A stretch of DNA of 34,374 nt. Origin: Actinomycetes bacterium (lineage in GTDB: Bacteria > Actinomycetota > Actinomycetes > Actinomycetales > Actinomycetaceae). Positions 32,775 through 34,374 of this stretch are shown piece by piece (position 1 is the first letter of the stretch; every line of letters begins with the position of its first letter). Location: assembly GCA_023387755.1 (NCBI GenBank), contig JAEWHO010000092.1:1-34374 (forward strand), read 5' to 3'. Position numbers and translations under genes: made by a program. A model generated the notes under the pieces. That model was not told where the DNA came from. It worked only from the letters and a program-made list of their open reading frames with translations, and searched no databases.

Positions 32775-32810
32775 ACGAAAAACGCCGGCGTGAGTGCCGG
32801 CGTTTTTCGT
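32775..32810 (+). terminator. Intrinsic terminator of pdtaS
   Basis: A 15-bp perfect stem, with ACGAAAAACGCCGGC at 32775-32789, a 6-base loop, and the complementary arm at 32796-32810 that contains TTTTT. The A and T runs make it suitable in both directions. Confidence 0.9.
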
Positions 32811-32887
32811 TGAGACCCGGGGTTGCTTGCCCGGAATCGGTTTGATGGAGGGACTAGCGTGCTTGAAATCGGTCTGGTCCGAGATTA

Positions 32888-32968
32888 GCTGAGCCGTGTT
32901 CGATGTGGTGAGCGGCTGAGCCGTGTTCGATGTGGTGGGCGGCTGAGCCGTGTTCGATGTGGAGAGCG
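32888..32968. repeat. 27-bp tandem repeat, three units
   Basis: Units start at 32888, 32915 and 32942, each beginning GCTGAGCCGTGTTCGATGTG, with two or three differences near the end. They lie 1 base from the whiB1 stop codon, in its 3' untranslated region. No spacers separate them, so this is not a CRISPR. Copy number may vary between strains. Confidence 0.9.
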
Positions 32969-32969
32969 G

Positions 32970-33218
32970 CTAGCTCGCCCGACGAGCTCGCGCGGTGCGA
33001 CGCTTGAGTGCTCGCCGCTCCTCTTCACTCATTCCGCCCCATACGCCAGAGTCTTGGCCATTAGCCAGAGCCCACTTGAGGCATGTATCCATAACCTCGC
33101 ACTGGCGGCATACGGCCTTGGCCTGTTCGATCTGGATAAGGGCAGGGCCAGTATTGCCGATGGGGAAGAACAGTTCGGGATCTTCGGTCAGGCAGCGTGC
33201 CCGGTGACGCCAATCCAT
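32970..33218 (-). CDS. whiB1: WhiB-family iron-sulphur regulator, WhiB1-like
   Basis: 82 aa. Cys9, Cys37, Cys40 and Cys46 bind a [4Fe-4S] cluster; GVWGGMSEEERRAL and a basic RRTARARR tail bind the sigma factor and DNA. The pdtaS neighbour supports WhiB1, an essential NO-responsive regulator in mycobacteria. ATG 33218 has GAGGAG 8 bases upstream. Confidence 0.93.
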   Translation of the reverse strand: MDWRHRARCLTEDPELFFPIGNTGPALIQIEQAKAVCRQCEVMDTCLKWALANGQDSGVWGGMSEEERRALKRRTARARRAS

Positions 33219-33239
33219 ATCTGTATCTCCTCAATCTGC

Positions 33240-33271
33240 TTGAGCCGGGCCCCTGGGGGAACCCGGCTCAA
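33240..33271 (-). promoter_or_regulatory. Hairpin in the whiB1 leader
   Basis: TTGAGCCGGG (33240-33249) pairs perfectly with CCCGGCTCAA (33262-33271) over a 12-base loop that contains a further CCCC/GGGG. It lies 22 bases upstream of the whiB1 start, beside the ribosome site, so it could act as a terminator for upstream read-through or as a leader control element. Confidence 0.5.
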
Positions 33272-33450
33272 CCTCAATGTCTACGCTGTTGATCTTTAGC
33301 TTTTCATCTTCAACACCTGTTCACAAGGGAAGACGCCCAGTCGCATTCACGATATTTCTATGCATTTCATCACATAATGAGGAATTGGTGAGTAAATATC
33401 CTCTGGGTGAGACCTAACGCGCCAGTTATGCTAAAGGAGTGCCACACTCT

Positions 33451-33870
33451 TTGCCGCGCGGGTCCGAGTCCGCCTATCTGCCCGCTCCGCCGTCAGTGAT
33501 TGCCGCCTGCACCGTTGCTGCACTGCATGCCGTCCTGGGGGCGCTCTTTGGGGTTTCACTGGTGACGGTATACCTGCGAATACCGCAACTTGCGCTTCGA
33601 ATCTTACTTATGGAGGCGGCAGTAGTGCTGGTGGTCGGGCTCCTAGCGGTACTGGGCTGGCTGGTGTGGCGCCGCAAACGGGCGGCGCGAGCGCCACTGT
33701 TGGTACTGTTCGGGTGCGAGTTCATGGCGTTTCTTGTCACGATCGGCAACTACCCCTGGTGGGTGTCCGCTCTAGGTTTATTGTCTGGTGTGGGTATTTG
33801 GGGTTTATTAGCAAAAAGCACCCGGGACTATCTCGGGGTTGAGGACGTCCCCAAAATCTGGGAAACATAA
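33451..33870 (+). CDS. Small membrane protein
   Basis: 139 aa with four hydrophobic segments (about residues 13-35, 45-70, 85-100, 105-120) and a cytoplasmic basic loop (WRRKRAARA). Not recognised. TTG 33451 was chosen because AAAGGAG (33433-33439) is well placed for it; GTG 33439 overlaps that site. Confidence 0.65.
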   Translation: MPRGSESAYLPAPPSVIAACTVAALHAVLGALFGVSLVTVYLRIPQLALRILLMEAAVVLVVGLLAVLGWLVWRRKRAARAPLLVLFGCEFMAFLVTIGNYPWWVSALGLLSGVGIWGLLAKSTRDYLGVEDVPKIWET

Positions 33871-33909
33871 GCCCTCTCGACCGCGAAGCAAAGATAAAAC
33901 AACTTTCCC

Positions 33910-34374
33910 TCAGTTGTTGTACATAATTACGATGGGTATAGCTTCTCCTTGGCTCACGCAAACGCCAGTGCCCGGGCCGGAGTGCCTCGGATCTGCTGCG
34001 TAGGCCCAGCCGGGCAGTTGTGATCCCAAGCCGCTTGCCCGGCCGAGACGAGCCGGTTGCAAAACCAGGAGATCTGCTCTCATCTTCAGCATCGCTAGTG
34101 GACCACTCATAGCGGTAGCCAGTTGGTGCGCGCTCGCGACAACGACGACGGCGCGGCCGGTATTAAGCGCCGTTTCAAGCTCGCTTTCATCTCCGCGTGC
34201 ATCATCAATGACGACGCAGCTATGCCCTAGGACGCTCCAGTACTGGGCCAGACTTGCAGCTGCTGTGCTTCTGCCAGACTTCGCCGGCCCGGTGATAATC
34301 ACCGGGCCGGCCGGCAGGTGCAGCTCCCGGCCGTGCGGCAGCGAGGCTGCCCACGGCCGGGGCCCGTGCGCCGT
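33910..34374 (-). CDS. C-terminal end of an FtsK/SpoIIIE-like ATPase (partial)
   Basis: The frame is open to the right edge (34374) and ends at TAA 33910. It reads RELHLPAGPVIITGPAKSGR, with Walker A GPAKSGRST, then CVVIDDARGD and AVVVVASAHQLATAMSG, ending in a degenerate sensor-like tail. This resembles the last ATPase domain of EccC/EssC or FtsK proteins, which pump DNA or type VII substrates. The beginning lies outside the window. Confidence 0.65.
   Translation of the reverse strand, partial: TAHGPRPWAASLPHGRELHLPAGPVIITGPAKSGRSTAAASLAQYWSVLGHSCVVIDDARGDESELETALNTGRAVVVVASAHQLATAMSGPLAMLKMRADLLVLQPARLGRASGLGSQLPGWAYAADPRHSGPGTGVCVSQGEAIPIVIMYNN

Noticed and set aside
32888..32968. CRISPR array
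   Set aside because: The three repeats are directly adjacent with no spacers, and no cas genes are present.

Overview
The window is GC-rich actinobacterial DNA. The markers are a WhiB1 next to a PdtaS-type histidine kinase (the same neighbours as Rv3219/Rv3220c in Mycobacterium tuberculosis), a Tat-exported protein, a bifunctional PutA, a DUF2505 protein and many 4-base stop/start overlaps. I would guess Actinomycetaceae or a relative, but that is inference.

Positions 1 to about 15,800 are the right part of an integrated mobile element; its left end lies outside the window. From the left: the end of a membrane protein and a serine recombinase (+); a tightly overlapped minus-strand transfer operon of MobC-like accessory protein, relaxase, PcfB/DUF3801 protein, SSB-like protein, an unknown and a VirD4 coupling protein; a palindrome-rich 350-base gap that is a good oriT candidate; a small coiled-coil gene (+); and a 6.2-kb minus-strand ORF with an NrdH-like redoxin, an N6-adenine methyltransferase and a DEAH/SNF2 helicase. 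Nested in another frame of that ORF is a complete 273-codon gene for a very acidic, tryptophan-rich protein. Upstream come a 56-aa ribbon-helix-helix protein, a three-repeat 204-aa protein, ParB-like and ParA proteins flanked by TGGCANTGCCA palindromes, and a tyrosine integrase. The element ends at 15756-15797 in the 3' portion of a tRNA gene, probably tRNA-Thr(CGT), which serves as the attachment site. No VirB4/VirB6-type channel genes are visible, so here it looks mobilisable, or conjugative only if those genes lie further left.

Positions 15,800-17,300 hold an XRE regulator that reads antisense through the attachment site, a broken relative of the nested acidic gene, and a second copy of the small ribbon-helix-helix gene. 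This looks like the scar of an older related element. The acidic gene and the ribbon-helix-helix gene thus occur together twice, and the broken copy is independent evidence that the nested reading frame is real.

From about 17,600 the DNA looks chromosomal: a Tat-secreted Ig-like protein; a radical SAM/SPASM protein; a minus-strand operon thyA-folA-DUF4129-small membrane protein-MoxR-DUF58-membrane protein in which five successive junctions are ATGA overlaps; EcsC-like and OsmC-like proteins; putA; a DUF2505 protein; pdtaS; whiB1 with a 27-bp tandem repeat beside its stop codon; a small membrane protein; and the C-terminal end of an FtsK/SpoIIIE-like ATPase running off the right edge.

The most interesting part is the nested acidic gene inside the methyltransferase-helicase ORF, its association with the ribbon-helix-helix gene, and the redoxin fused to that ORF.
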